Below, piece after piece: positions 16,624 through 23,646 of a stretch of 32,987 nucleotides of DNA. The stretch is from assembly GCA_022615965.1 (NCBI GenBank), contig JAKEGG010000052.1:1-32987 (forward strand), written 5' to 3'. Numbering within the stretch: position 1 is the first letter of the stretch; each line of letters starts with the position of its first letter. The position numbers and the translations under genes are program-made. This stretch comes from Fusobacteriota bacterium (GTDB lineage: Bacteria > Bacillota > TC1). The notes under the pieces are model-generated. The model had not been told where the DNA came from. It made no database searches and saw only the letters and a program-made list of their open reading frames with translations.

Positions 16624-16632
16624 ATTATATCA
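16624..16632 (-). promoter_or_regulatory. Extended -10 promoter of the PLP-enzyme/hydantoinase operon
   Basis: TGA-TATAAT on the minus strand directly downstream of the ABC transporter terminator. The -35 region is poor (T-rich), so the extended -10 probably carries recognition. Confidence 0.6.
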
Positions 16633-16645
16633 TAAAAATATACCA

Positions 16646-16677
16646 TAAAAAATATGGGAAACTTAGTTTCCCATATT
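16646..16677 (-). terminator. Intrinsic terminator after the ABC transporter operon
   Basis: AATATGGGAAACT and AGTTTCCCATATT are 13-base complementary arms almost without a loop. On the minus strand the stem runs into TTTTTT. It begins five bases after the ATPase gene ends. Confidence 0.9.
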
Positions 16678-16681
16678 TAAT

Positions 16682-17446
16682 CTACACTTCCAAAATACTT
16701 TTTAAAAACTCTTTTGTTCTTTCCTCTTTTGGATTTTTAAACAAATCCTCAGGAGAGCCTTCTTCTAAAATCTTGCCCTCATCCATAAAAAGAACTCTAT
16801 CAGCCACTTCTTTTGCAAAGCCCATCTCATGGGTAACTACAATCATGGTCATACCTTCCTTAACCAGATTTTTCATTACAGTCAGAACTCCACCAACTAA
16901 TTCTGGGTCAAGAGCACTGGTAGGTTCATCAAAAAGCATCATATCAGGCTTCATGGCCAAAGCTCTGGCAATAGCTACTCTTTGTTGTTGTCCCCCTGAT
17001 AAGCTGTGAGGATACGAATTTTCCTTATCTGTTAATTCAATCTTTTCTAAAAGTTTTCTCCCTTCTAAAATTACTTGTTCTTTATTTTCACCAAGCGCAA
17101 TAACCGGCCCTTCGATAATATTTTCCATTACAGTTTTGTGTGGAAAAAGATTAAAATTCTGAAAAACCATACCCATTCTTTTTCTGATTTTTACAATTTC
17201 TTTTTTAGGTAATTCATGGTATTTCTTTTTCTTTTCATCATAGTCCAGTCCAACTGGTTTTCCTTCGAAATAAATCAAACCCTTATCATGTTTCTCTAAA
17301 TGATTAAGACATCTTAAAAATGTGCTTTTACCACTTCCTGAAGGTCCAATAATAACTACGACTTCTCCTTTTTCTACCTTTAGCTCAATGCCCTTTAAAA
17401 CCTCATGGCTTCCAAAGCTTTTATGTAATCCCTTAACTTCAATCAT
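16682..17446 (-). CDS. Polar amino acid ABC transporter, ATP-binding protein
   Basis: A 254-residue ABC ATPase of the GlnQ/ArtP/TcyN type that powers amino acid uptake from the cytoplasmic side. Walker A is GPSGSGKST near residue 35, the Q-loop is FQNFNLFPH, the signature is [15 protein letters not shown], Walker B is [13 protein letters not shown], and the H-loop is VVTHEMGFA. Compared with most GlnQ proteins there is a short Lys-rich insertion before the Q-loop ([16 protein letters not shown]). Its start overlaps the permease stop by four bases, the classic coupled arrangement. It is the last gene of the binding protein-permease-ATPase unit. Confidence 0.95.
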   Translation of the reverse strand: MIEVKGLHKSFGSHEVLKGIELKVEKGEVVVIIGPSGSGKSTFLRCLNHLEKHDKGLIYFEGKPVGLDYDEKKKKYHELPKKEIVKIRKRMGMVFQNFNLFPHKTVMENIIEGPVIALGENKEQVILEGRKLLEKIELTDKENSYPHSLSGGQQQRVAIARALAMKPDMMLFDEPTSALDPELVGGVLTVMKNLVKEGMTMIVVTHEMGFAKEVADRVLFMDEGKILEEGSPEDLFKNPKEERTKEFLKSILEV

Positions 17447-18111
17447 CGGCTATATTCTCCTCTTAAATTAAACTTCTTACTTAATAAATATATTATTACC
17501 ATGATCGAGGAAGTCATAATAAGATATATAGCTGCTGCCGTAACATATATTTCCATTGATCTGACATAGGTTGCATCTAAAATAGTAGCCTTTCTCATCA
17601 GCTCTACTAAAGATATTACTGAAACCAAAGCAGTATCTTTCATAGCAGTAATACACTCATTACCAAAAGGCAAAACAACGACTTTGATGGCTTGAGGTAA
17701 TATGATCCTTCTCATGCTTTGCCAGCTTGTCATGCCAATAGATAAGGCCGCTTCATTTTGACCTTTGTTGATAGAAGTTATCCCTCCTCGGATGATCTCA
17801 GAAATATAGGCTCCTTCGCAAACACTTAAGGCACATACTCCTGCAGTAAAGGCAGAAAGCTCTATACCTAGGCTAGGTAAGCCAAAATACCAGATAAACA
17901 GCTGTACTATCAAGGGTATGCCACGTATTGACCAGGTATAAAACCAGGAAATGCCATTTAAAACTTTAAATCTTGATAATCTAAATAAAGCTGAAATCAG
18001 ACCTAATATCGAACCAAAAAAGATAGCTAAGACTGTTAGTAAAACAGTCATTTTAGCTCCTTCTAACAATAGAGGTAAAATTTTAAATAAAAAATTTAAA
18101 TCCATCAGCAT
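17443..18111 (-). CDS. Polar amino acid ABC transporter, permease
   Basis: A 222-residue membrane permease of the HisM/GlnP family. It has about five helices and the EAA loop ([28 protein letters not shown]) that contacts the ATPase near residue 105. Only one permease gene is present, so it probably works as a homodimer. The start has two nearby ATGs (MLMD); either is possible. It starts five bases after the binding protein stop and overlaps the ATPase gene by four bases. Confidence 0.94.
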   Translation of the reverse strand: MLMDLNFLFKILPLLLEGAKMTVLLTVLAIFFGSILGLISALFRLSRFKVLNGISWFYTWSIRGIPLIVQLFIWYFGLPSLGIELSAFTAGVCALSVCEGAYISEIIRGGITSINKGQNEAALSIGMTSWQSMRRIILPQAIKVVVLPFGNECITAMKDTALVSVISLVELMRKATILDATYVRSMEIYVTAAAIYLIMTSSIMVIIYLLSKKFNLRGEYSR

Positions 18112-18116
18112 ATATC

Positions 18117-18902
18117 CTATTCAGGGATTAGTCCTGTAATATTATCCTTTCCAAACCATTTCTCTGCTATCTGCTTTAAAGTACCATCTTCTTTAAGTTC
18201 CTTTAGGGCCTTATTTACTTTTTCAACCAACTCTTTGTCTTCTTGTCTCATACCTATACCATATTGTTCAGTAATCAACTTTTCCGGCAATAAAGAAAAC
18301 TTATTCCCCTGTTCATTGATCAAATATGCACCAACTACTGTATCTACAGCAATACAATTGATTCCATCTGCTCTTTTCACAGCTAAATCATTAAAGGCTG
18401 CTGGGTAGGCATCATAAAATTTAACATTAGTCTTATAACCTAAATTTTCAAGTCCTTCAGCGCCAGAGCTGCCAGTCTGAACTCCAATGATATTTTTACT
18501 TAGATCCTTGATATCAACTGAGGTATCACCTTTATTTACTGCAATTGATATACCGGCATTAAGATAAGGCTCTGAAAAGGCAATTTCTTTTTTCCTGTCT
18601 TCTGTTATAGTCATACCACAAATTACCATGTCGATCTTTTTAGTTTTTAAAGATTGTACTATACCTTTCCAATCAGATGGCTGCCACTTTAGCTTAACAC
18701 CTATCTTCTTAGCAATAGCCTCACCTAAATCAACATCAAAACCTACTATGGCATCTGTATTCTTATCATGAAAAGTCATTGGTGGAAAGGCATCATCGAT
18801 TCCAACTATCAATGTATCTGCATCTTCCTTTTTACTACAACCTGCTGTAAAAACCAGCACAAAACCTAATAATATAACTACTAAAACTGCTAACTTTTTC
18901 AT
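18117..18902 (-). CDS. Amino acid ABC transporter substrate-binding lipoprotein
   Basis: A 261-residue extracellular solute-binding protein (family 3). Its signal peptide ends in the lipobox FTAGC, making C22 the predicted lipidated residue. The family signature VGFDVDLGEAIAKKIG and the binding motif EDRKKEIAFSEPYL near residue 105 are clear. Family 3 proteins bind polar amino acids. The exact ligand is not readable from sequence, but the nearby serine/glycine and ureide catabolic genes make a fermentable amino acid likely. A good AGGAGG precedes the ATG. Only 57 bases separate it from the upstream flavoprotein gene and no terminator is seen there, so it may be read from the leader at 20.8 kb. 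Confidence 0.94.
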   Translation of the reverse strand: MKKLAVLVVILLGFVLVFTAGCSKKEDADTLIVGIDDAFPPMTFHDKNTDAIVGFDVDLGEAIAKKIGVKLKWQPSDWKGIVQSLKTKKIDMVICGMTITEDRKKEIAFSEPYLNAGISIAVNKGDTSVDIKDLSKNIIGVQTGSSGAEGLENLGYKTNVKFYDAYPAAFNDLAVKRADGINCIAVDTVVGAYLINEQGNKFSLLPEKLITEQYGIGMRQEDKELVEKVNKALKELKEDGTLKQIAEKWFGKDNITGLIPE

Positions 18903-18959
18903 TTCTACCTCCTTGGTTTATAAACTACTTTAATTATTTTAACATTATTATTTACTCAA

Positions 18960-20210
18960 TTAAACTAGTTTTGAATTATTTGTAATACTTAAATTTGCAA
19001 CGAAAGCACTCGAAAAGGCAAATTGAATATTATATCCTCCAGTACTACCATCTATATCCAGTGCTTCACCAACAATATACATGCCTGGATATTTTTTAAC
19101 TTCATATTTATTTAAATCTATTTCCTCTAAAGCTATACCACCAGCTGTCACCATGCTATCCTTAAAACCTCCGGTATTTTCAACTTGATATTCGTCTTCA
19201 AAGAATAATTTCATAAGATCTTTAAGCTTGTTATTACTTACTTCCTTTAACCAACCCTTATCGTCGAGTTCTGTTCTTAATAGCTGCTTTTCTATAAACC
19301 TTCTTGGTAAAACCACTTCTGACTCATTTAATGTTTTACTGACAGAAGATATGGTTTTTATACTGTTGTTTTCTTTCAATTTAATTAATTTTCCAACAGC
19401 CATTTCGAAGTTTAAGTCTGGACAATAGTTGATATGAATTTTAGTTCCACTTTCTAAGTATCTGGATATATTCAATATTCCTGGACCCGTAAAATATTTA
19501 TGTGCAAATAATATACTGTTTTCTTCTTGATGTTTTTTTCTATCAATGACCTTTATCTTTACCTTATTGATAGATACCCCTGCTAAATCTTCAAAAGGAT
19601 AATTCTTTACAAAGACAGGAGTTAAGGCAGGCTTTAATTCTTTGATTGCTATTCCTAATCTAAGCAAAGAGGGTATTATTGTAGCATTAGACCCAGTAGC
19701 TGGATAGCTTTTTCCACCTGTAGCAATAATTAGTTGCTGACACTTATATATAGTTCCTCCTTGAGATTTTATTTTAAATATGCCATTATACTCGATGTCT
19801 ACGATCTCTTCTTCAGTAATTAACTGAAATTTATTCTTCTTAGCTTTAGCTAAAAGCTTATCTATCAGATTTTGAGGCTTTTCCTTTAAGTAAACTTTAT
19901 TATTATCTTTAATGCAGGTTTCAACTCCCAGACCAGTAAGATATTGTTCTAAATCCAGGTTATTAAATTTGTATAAGGTTTTTCTGATTAGCTTTCCATT
20001 ATCTCCATACTTATCAATAAATTCTTTGATCTTTACTATATTGGTGATATTGCCTTGACCCCCTCCTGAAGCTATTAGCTTCAAGCCAGTCCTTACTGTA
20101 TTATTTATTATAAGCTTTGGCCCAGGAGAAGTGTTTATACTTGAAAAAAACAAACCTGATACTCCTGCGCCTACTACTATTATATTATATACTTTATCTT
20201 TACTCATCAT
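18960..20210 (-). CDS. BaiN/HI0933-family FAD-dependent oxidoreductase
   Basis: A 416-residue flavoprotein. The N-terminus YNIIVVGAGVSGLFFSS is the FAD Rossmann motif, followed by SGGGQGNITN, and GGKSYPATGS near residue 165. The C-terminal TAGGIALEEIDLNKYEVKKYPGMYIVGEALDIDGSTGGYNIQFAFSSA is diagnostic of the HI0933 family. Some members act on bile-acid intermediates; most have no known substrate, and none can be assigned here. Two adjacent ATGs are possible starts, with AAGG upstream. It begins 11 bases after the stop of the ssnA-like remnant, and the two probably share a transcript. Confidence 0.9.
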   Translation of the reverse strand: MMSKDKVYNIIVVGAGVSGLFFSSINTSPGPKLIINNTVRTGLKLIASGGGQGNITNIVKIKEFIDKYGDNGKLIRKTLYKFNNLDLEQYLTGLGVETCIKDNNKVYLKEKPQNLIDKLLAKAKKNKFQLITEEEIVDIEYNGIFKIKSQGGTIYKCQQLIIATGGKSYPATGSNATIIPSLLRLGIAIKELKPALTPVFVKNYPFEDLAGVSINKVKIKVIDRKKHQEENSILFAHKYFTGPGILNISRYLESGTKIHINYCPDLNFEMAVGKLIKLKENNSIKTISSVSKTLNESEVVLPRRFIEKQLLRTELDDKGWLKEVSNNKLKDLMKLFFEDEYQVENTGGFKDSMVTAGGIALEEIDLNKYEVKKYPGMYIVGEALDIDGSTGGYNIQFAFSSAFVANLSITNNSKLV

Positions 20211-20221
20211 ATTTCCTTATT

Positions 20222-20491
20222 TCATGTTTTCTTAATATTACTATATTTTTTATGAGTTGTCTTGATATTGACAAAAAAGCAGCCACTAATAGTTCCATAC
20301 ATATGTGTATGAGCATTGATAAAGCCTGGAACAATTATCGAGTCATCACAGCAAATAGCTTGAGTATTCGTACAGGATGTCAACATATTATTTGGTTGAA
20401 TATCAGTTATTATGCCATTATTTATTACTAAGCCATGATCTTTTTTCAAACCGTCTTTAGTTAATAAGTACTTCCCTTTTATTACCAGCAT
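20222..20491 (-). pseudogene. Truncated SsnA-like amidohydrolase (N-terminal remnant)
   Basis: An 89-codon frame with a good start (AGGAGG before the ATG). It encodes the N-terminal beta-sandwich and first metal motif of a cytosine deaminase/SsnA-type amidohydrolase: MLVIKGKYLLTKDG, then IIVPGFINAHTHMYG at residues 53-67. After HTHMYG the family similarity stops, and a short unrelated Lys-rich tail ends at a TGA. Intact relatives are about 400-450 residues, so more than 80 percent is missing, including the other metal ligands. It cannot be an active amidohydrolase. Loss by internal deletion up to the flavoprotein gene is the simplest reading. In E. coli and clostridia ssnA belongs to the purine/ureide cluster that also contains hydantoinase and carbamate kinase, both found nearby here. 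Confidence 0.8.
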
Positions 20492-20541
20492 TTTTTCCTC
20501 CTAAATATCATATTCAATCAAAATCTTTACTTTTTTTATAC

Positions 20542-20633
20542 AAAAAAGCATATGTCCAAAAATTAACTGGCATATGCTACATTAAATCTATTGATGACTC
20601 CAGTTCCCAGAACCTAAGTCTAGATTTCTTATT
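20542..20633 (-). ncRNA. Structured RNA candidate, copy 1 (nearest the gene)
   Basis: Minus-strand RNA with nested stems AAAUCU/AGAUUU, GACUU/GAGUC and GUUC/GAAC with a UGG loop, then terminator hairpin AGCAUAUGCCA/UGGACAUAUGCU and UUUUUU. All three stems pair fully in this diverged copy, including the position that is an A-A mismatch in copies 2 and 3. Confidence 0.6.
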
Positions 20634-20643
20634 TATTTGTATT

Positions 20644-20734
20644 AAAAAAGCATATGTCCAATACAATACTGGCATATGCTAACTAAATCCTTCTTTGACT
20701 TCAGTTCCCAGTACCTAAGTCCAGATTGCTTATT
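20644..20734 (-). ncRNA. Structured RNA candidate, copy 2
   Basis: Same fold as the other copies: AAUCU/GGAUU, GACUU/AAGUC, GUAC-UGG-GAAC (one A-A mismatch), then a terminator hairpin and UUUUUU. About ten AT-rich bases link it to the next unit. Confidence 0.6.
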
Positions 20735-20744
20735 TATTTATATT

Positions 20745-20835
20745 AAAAAAGCATACGTCCAATACAATACTGGCATATGCTAACTAAATCCTTTTTTGAC
20801 TTCAGTTCCCAGTACCTAAGTCCAGATTGCTTATT
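20745..20835 (-). ncRNA. Structured RNA candidate, copy 3 (first transcribed)
   Basis: Arms on the plus strand: outer stem 20824-20828 with 20787-20791, middle stem 20818-20822 with 20798-20802, apical stem 20812-20815 with 20805-20808. The terminator hairpin is 20750-20781, with the U run at 20745-20750. It begins a short distance after the only clear promoter-like sequence of the array. Confidence 0.6.
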
Positions 20836-20879
20836 CGCTTTTTCTATTATCATTATATCTGTTTTACAGAATAAGCAAT
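20831..20879 (-). promoter_or_regulatory. Putative promoter/operator of the tandem RNA leader
   Basis: TTGCTT (20874-20879) and TATAAT (near 20855) are present, but the spacing is about 15 bases, shorter than ideal. CTGT-AAA-ACAG lies between them. GAATAAGCAA of the array and TTGCTTATTC of the promoter form an inverted pair. The segment 20831-20850 is repeated exactly at 32631-32650. Confidence 0.5.
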
Positions 20880-20885
20880 ACTTTA

Positions 20886-20903
20886 TTTGAAAATATTTTC
20901 AAA
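20886..20903. promoter_or_regulatory. 18-bp perfect palindrome (operator candidate)
   Basis: TTTGAAAATATTTTCAAA reads the same on both strands and lies just upstream of the array promoter. A second dyad, TATTGAT/ATCAATA (20906-20926), is adjacent. It may bind a dimeric regulator; the AT-richness makes chance possible. Confidence 0.5.
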
Positions 20904-20952
20904 AATATTGATTAATTTTATCAATAAGTAATGAACATAAATTATGTTGTAT

Positions 20953-20982
20953 AAAAAAGGAGCAGAATATCTTTCTGCTCCT
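20953..20982 (-). terminator. Intrinsic terminator after glyA
   Basis: AGGAGCAGAA and TTCTGCTCCT are perfect 10-bp arms with a 5-base loop; on the minus strand TTTTTT follows. It is 29 bases past the glyA stop. Confidence 0.93.
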
Positions 20983-21010
20983 CGAAAACAAAATTTCTTA
21001 GTTAAACAAA

Positions 21011-22354
21011 CTATTTAACCCATTTTTCTTGACTTGCATCTTGTGTTTTAGCATATAGATCCTTGTCAACTTCATTACCAGCCATAACAGCTTCTACCAA
21101 ATCAGTATAGGCTTTATAATCTGAATATAAAGGTACTTCTTGGCATAATGCCTGAACATCTTTTGCTATACCATCTTTATCATTTTCAAAATGATCATCG
21201 CTTAAAGCTCTGCTGATAATTTCAGCTATTTTAGCCATATGCTCTTCATTAAAACCTCTGGTTGTAGCTGCAGCTGCTCCTAAACGAATACCACTTGTGA
21301 TGAAAGGACTTTGAGTATCAAATGGAATTCCATTTTTGTTGCAGGTAATACCAATTTCATCTAATCTATGCTCAGCTTCTTTACCAGTTAAACCTAAGCT
21401 AGTCATATCAACCAACATAACGTGGTTGCTTGTTCCACCAGATACTACTCTGATATTGTGTTTCATTAAGCCTTCTGCTAATGCAGCAGCATTTTTCACA
21501 ACTTGTTTTTGATATTCAACAAATGAAGGCTCCAAAGCTTCTTTGAAAGCAACAGCTTTTGCAGCAATAACATGCATCAAAGGTCCACCTTGTAGGCCTG
21601 GGAATACAGCCTTATCAATTGCTTTTGCATGCTCTTCTTTACATAAAATCATTCCACCACGAGGACCTCTTAAAGTCTTATGGGTAGTTGTAGTTACAAA
21701 ATCAGCATAAGGAACCGGAGATGGATGAACACCAGCAGCAACTAAACCTGCAATATGAGCCATATCAACCATCAAGTAAGCTCCTACTTTGTCGGCAATC
21801 TCTCTGAATCTTTTAAAATCGAAAATTCTTGAATAAGCACTTGCTCCAGCTACGATCAATTTTGGCTTGCTCTCAACAGCTAATCTCTCTACTTCATCAT
21901 AATCGATTTGCTCTGTTTCTTTATCAACACCATAGTGAACAAAGTTAAAGTACAGACCTGAAATATTAACTGGGCTACCATGTGTCAGGTGTCCACCATG
22001 AGCAAGGCTCATTCCTAATACAGTATCTCCTGGCTTTAATACAGCCAGGTAAACAGCTTCATTCGCACTTGCTCCAGAGTGAGGCTGAACATTGGCATGA
22101 TCTGCACTAAATAATTTTTTTGCTCTGTCTCTGGCAATATTTTCAGCTACATCTACATGCTCACAACCACCATAATATCTTTTTCCTGGGTATCCTTCTG
22201 CATATTTATTTGTTAATACAGAACCTTGAGCCTGCATAACTGCTGGGCTTACGAAGTTTTCTGAGGCAATCAATTCGATTTTATCAGTTTGTCTGCTTCT
22301 TTCATCTTCTAGAACCTTGGCAATTTCAGGGTCATAATTTACTAATCTTCTCAT
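21011..22354 (-). CDS. glyA: Serine hydroxymethyltransferase
   Basis: GlyA interconverts serine plus tetrahydrofolate with glycine plus methylene-tetrahydrofolate in the cytosol. At 447 residues it is longer than the usual 410-430, because of a C-terminal extension. Family motifs are IASENF near residue 29, [18 protein letters not shown] at 51-68, and the PLP lysine K226 in [23 protein letters not shown] precedes the ATG. It has its own strong promoter and terminator. It sits directly downstream of the glycine reductase operon, which suggests that it supplies glycine from serine for reduction, besides its one-carbon role. The codon pattern and structure look normal. Confidence 0.97.
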   Translation of the reverse strand: MRRLVNYDPEIAKVLEDERSRQTDKIELIASENFVSPAVMQAQGSVLTNKYAEGYPGKRYYGGCEHVDVAENIARDRAKKLFSADHANVQPHSGASANEAVYLAVLKPGDTVLGMSLAHGGHLTHGSPVNISGLYFNFVHYGVDKETEQIDYDEVERLAVESKPKLIVAGASAYSRIFDFKRFREIADKVGAYLMVDMAHIAGLVAAGVHPSPVPYADFVTTTTHKTLRGPRGGMILCKEEHAKAIDKAVFPGLQGGPLMHVIAAKAVAFKEALEPSFVEYQKQVVKNAAALAEGLMKHNIRVVSGGTSNHVMLVDMTSLGLTGKEAEHRLDEIGITCNKNGIPFDTQSPFITSGIRLGAAAATTRGFNEEHMAKIAEIISRALSDDHFENDKDGIAKDVQALCQEVPLYSDYKAYTDLVEAVMAGNEVDKDLYAKTQDASQEKWVK

Positions 22355-22396
22355 TATTTGTTTGCACCACCTTATAAAATTTTAAACCATACTATA

Positions 22397-22425
22397 ATTA
22401 TATATTTATTATCAACTTATTTCAA
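22397..22425 (-). promoter_or_regulatory. Promoter of glyA
   Basis: TTGAAA (22420-22425), 17 bases and perfect TATAAT (22397-22402), just downstream of the grd operon terminator. Confidence 0.85.
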
Positions 22426-22429
22426 TAAA

Positions 22430-22462
22430 AAACAAAAAATACTCCCGGAGTTTATCCAGGAG
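22430..22462 (-). terminator. Intrinsic terminator of the grd operon
   Basis: On the minus strand CTCCTGG and CCGGGAG pair (one G-U) around ATAAACT and run into a T-rich tract. It begins 11 bases past the grdD stop. Confidence 0.85.
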
Positions 22463-22472
22463 CATTTATTTG

Positions 22473-23630
22473 CTAAATATAGCCTTTATCTTTTAATACT
22501 TCTTTAGCTTTATCAAGATCTTCATTTGCTACCATGACAATTGGACCTGTGCAGCCCATTCCACTAGTTGCATAAATTTGTTCTTTCCAAAGACTTGATA
22601 CTGCATCATCTAATTCTAAAATATCAATACCACTGATATCAGCAGGTGTAGGCTTAGAAGGTGGTATTTCCACCTTGTCTCCACTCTTTTCATTATTATC
22701 TTTACTTTCAATTTCCTGGATGATTTTCTTTAAATCAGCAATATTAGCCTTATCAAATTCATCATCAACCTTCTCAAGTAAATTGCCATAGGCACATAGA
22801 CCAGCATAACCAATAGCTCCAGCTATAACATTGGCACCGCTGGCTCTGGAGATAATACAAACAATACGATCATAATTCTCTCCGACTCCAGGACCATAGC
22901 CATAACCAATTGATTCATAGTTACCGCCACTGCCATAAGCTCCAAATATTTTCATCATTACGTTTCCTGTAAGACTATCCATAGTCATCACATTAGGAAC
23001 GCCCAGCAATAAGTCATTGCCTCTCATAATTGTACCGCCATCGCTTCTGGCTGATTCAGCAAAATCAACATCATAACCATTTAACTCTAGTTTTCTTAAA
23101 GCTTTTTCTACCTGCCTGGCTCCTTCAATATTCAGGATACCAACTGTTGGCCTTTTGATTCCACAAGCCTTAGCAACTGCAATACCAGAAATTGTATTTT
23201 TGATCATCGAAACTACTCTGTTAGTGTCTGTTGTTCCTGTCGTATTGGCTACAAACATTTTCGAACCTTTACCAGGAGTAATTGCTCTACCTACTGTAGA
23301 AACACCTATAGGAAAATTATAGTGCATAGTAACTGCAGCATCTAAAGTACCATTTAAAAGCATTCTGTCCATAACCTCATGGGCTTCATCCTCAGATGCA
23401 ACCTTGATCAACTCTAAATCTGTTGCTACGTTATGTCCAATTACTACAACTTCAATATGCCTATTTCTTTTACTAGCTAGTTCAGCACCTCTGATAATTT
23501 CCATTTCACCATGCTCGCTACCTAAAGTAGTAACTCCTACTCTTGTTCTTTTACTAAAGCTGCCTGTCTCCAAAGCTAGTGCTATTTCTTCCAGAGTTTC
23601 TTTTACATAGGATTTAACTTTATCTTCCAA
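22473..23630 (-). CDS. grdD: Glycine reductase complex component C, subunit alpha (GrdD)
   Basis: GrdD is one of two subunits of protein C, which takes the carboxymethyl/ketene group from the selenoprotein A selenoether and releases acetyl phosphate. The protein has 385 residues and is related to the PlsX/phosphotransacylase-like fold. The C-terminal ATSGMGCTGPIV places C360 at the position of the cysteine (Cys359 in the C. sticklandii protein) known to carry the acetyl group. The start is TTG (23628-23630) with AAGGAGG 8 bases upstream. It follows grdC by 16 bases and is the last gene before the operon terminator. The KDNNEKSGDKVEIPPSKP segment near residue 320 looks like a charged linker. 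Confidence 0.96.
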   Translation of the reverse strand: MEDKVKSYVKETLEEIALALETGSFSKRTRVGVTTLGSEHGEMEIIRGAELASKRNRHIEVVVIGHNVATDLELIKVASEDEAHEVMDRMLLNGTLDAAVTMHYNFPIGVSTVGRAITPGKGSKMFVANTTGTTDTNRVVSMIKNTISGIAVAKACGIKRPTVGILNIEGARQVEKALRKLELNGYDVDFAESARSDGGTIMRGNDLLLGVPNVMTMDSLTGNVMMKIFGAYGSGGNYESIGYGYGPGVGENYDRIVCIISRASGANVIAGAIGYAGLCAYGNLLEKVDDEFDKANIADLKKIIQEIESKDNNEKSGDKVEIPPSKPTPADISGIDILELDDAVSSLWKEQIYATSGMGCTGPIVMVANEDLDKAKEVLKDKGYI

Positions 23631-23646
23631 ATCAAGAACCTCCTTA

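Larger units (their letters stand above)
20542..20835 (-). repeat. Three tandem copies of a 101-102 bp element
   Basis: Unit starts on the plus strand are 20542, 20644 and 20745, giving periods of 102 and 101. Copies 2 and 3 are nearly identical. Copy 1 differs at many positions, but several differences keep base pairing. Each unit contains CAGTTCCCAG-x-ACCTAAGTC and a hairpin next to AAAAAA. Confidence 0.95.
20492..21010. other. 519-base non-coding region with the tandem RNA array
   Basis: No convincing coding frame is present. From right to left on the minus strand it holds the glyA terminator, two AT-rich dyads (20906-20926, 20886-20903), a promoter-like segment with TATAAT near 20855, three copies of a 101-102 bp repeat each ending in a terminator hairpin, and the ribosome binding site of the ssnA-like remnant. 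Confidence 0.85.

Noticed and set aside
20117-20431. 104-codon plus-strand frame over the ssnA-like remnant
   Set aside because: It is antisense to two frames with clear family motifs, and its Leu/Tyr-rich sequence is typical of shadow translation.
20542-20835. CRISPR array
   Set aside because: There are only three units, nearly identical over 90 bases, with no short repeat/variable spacer pattern and no cas genes.
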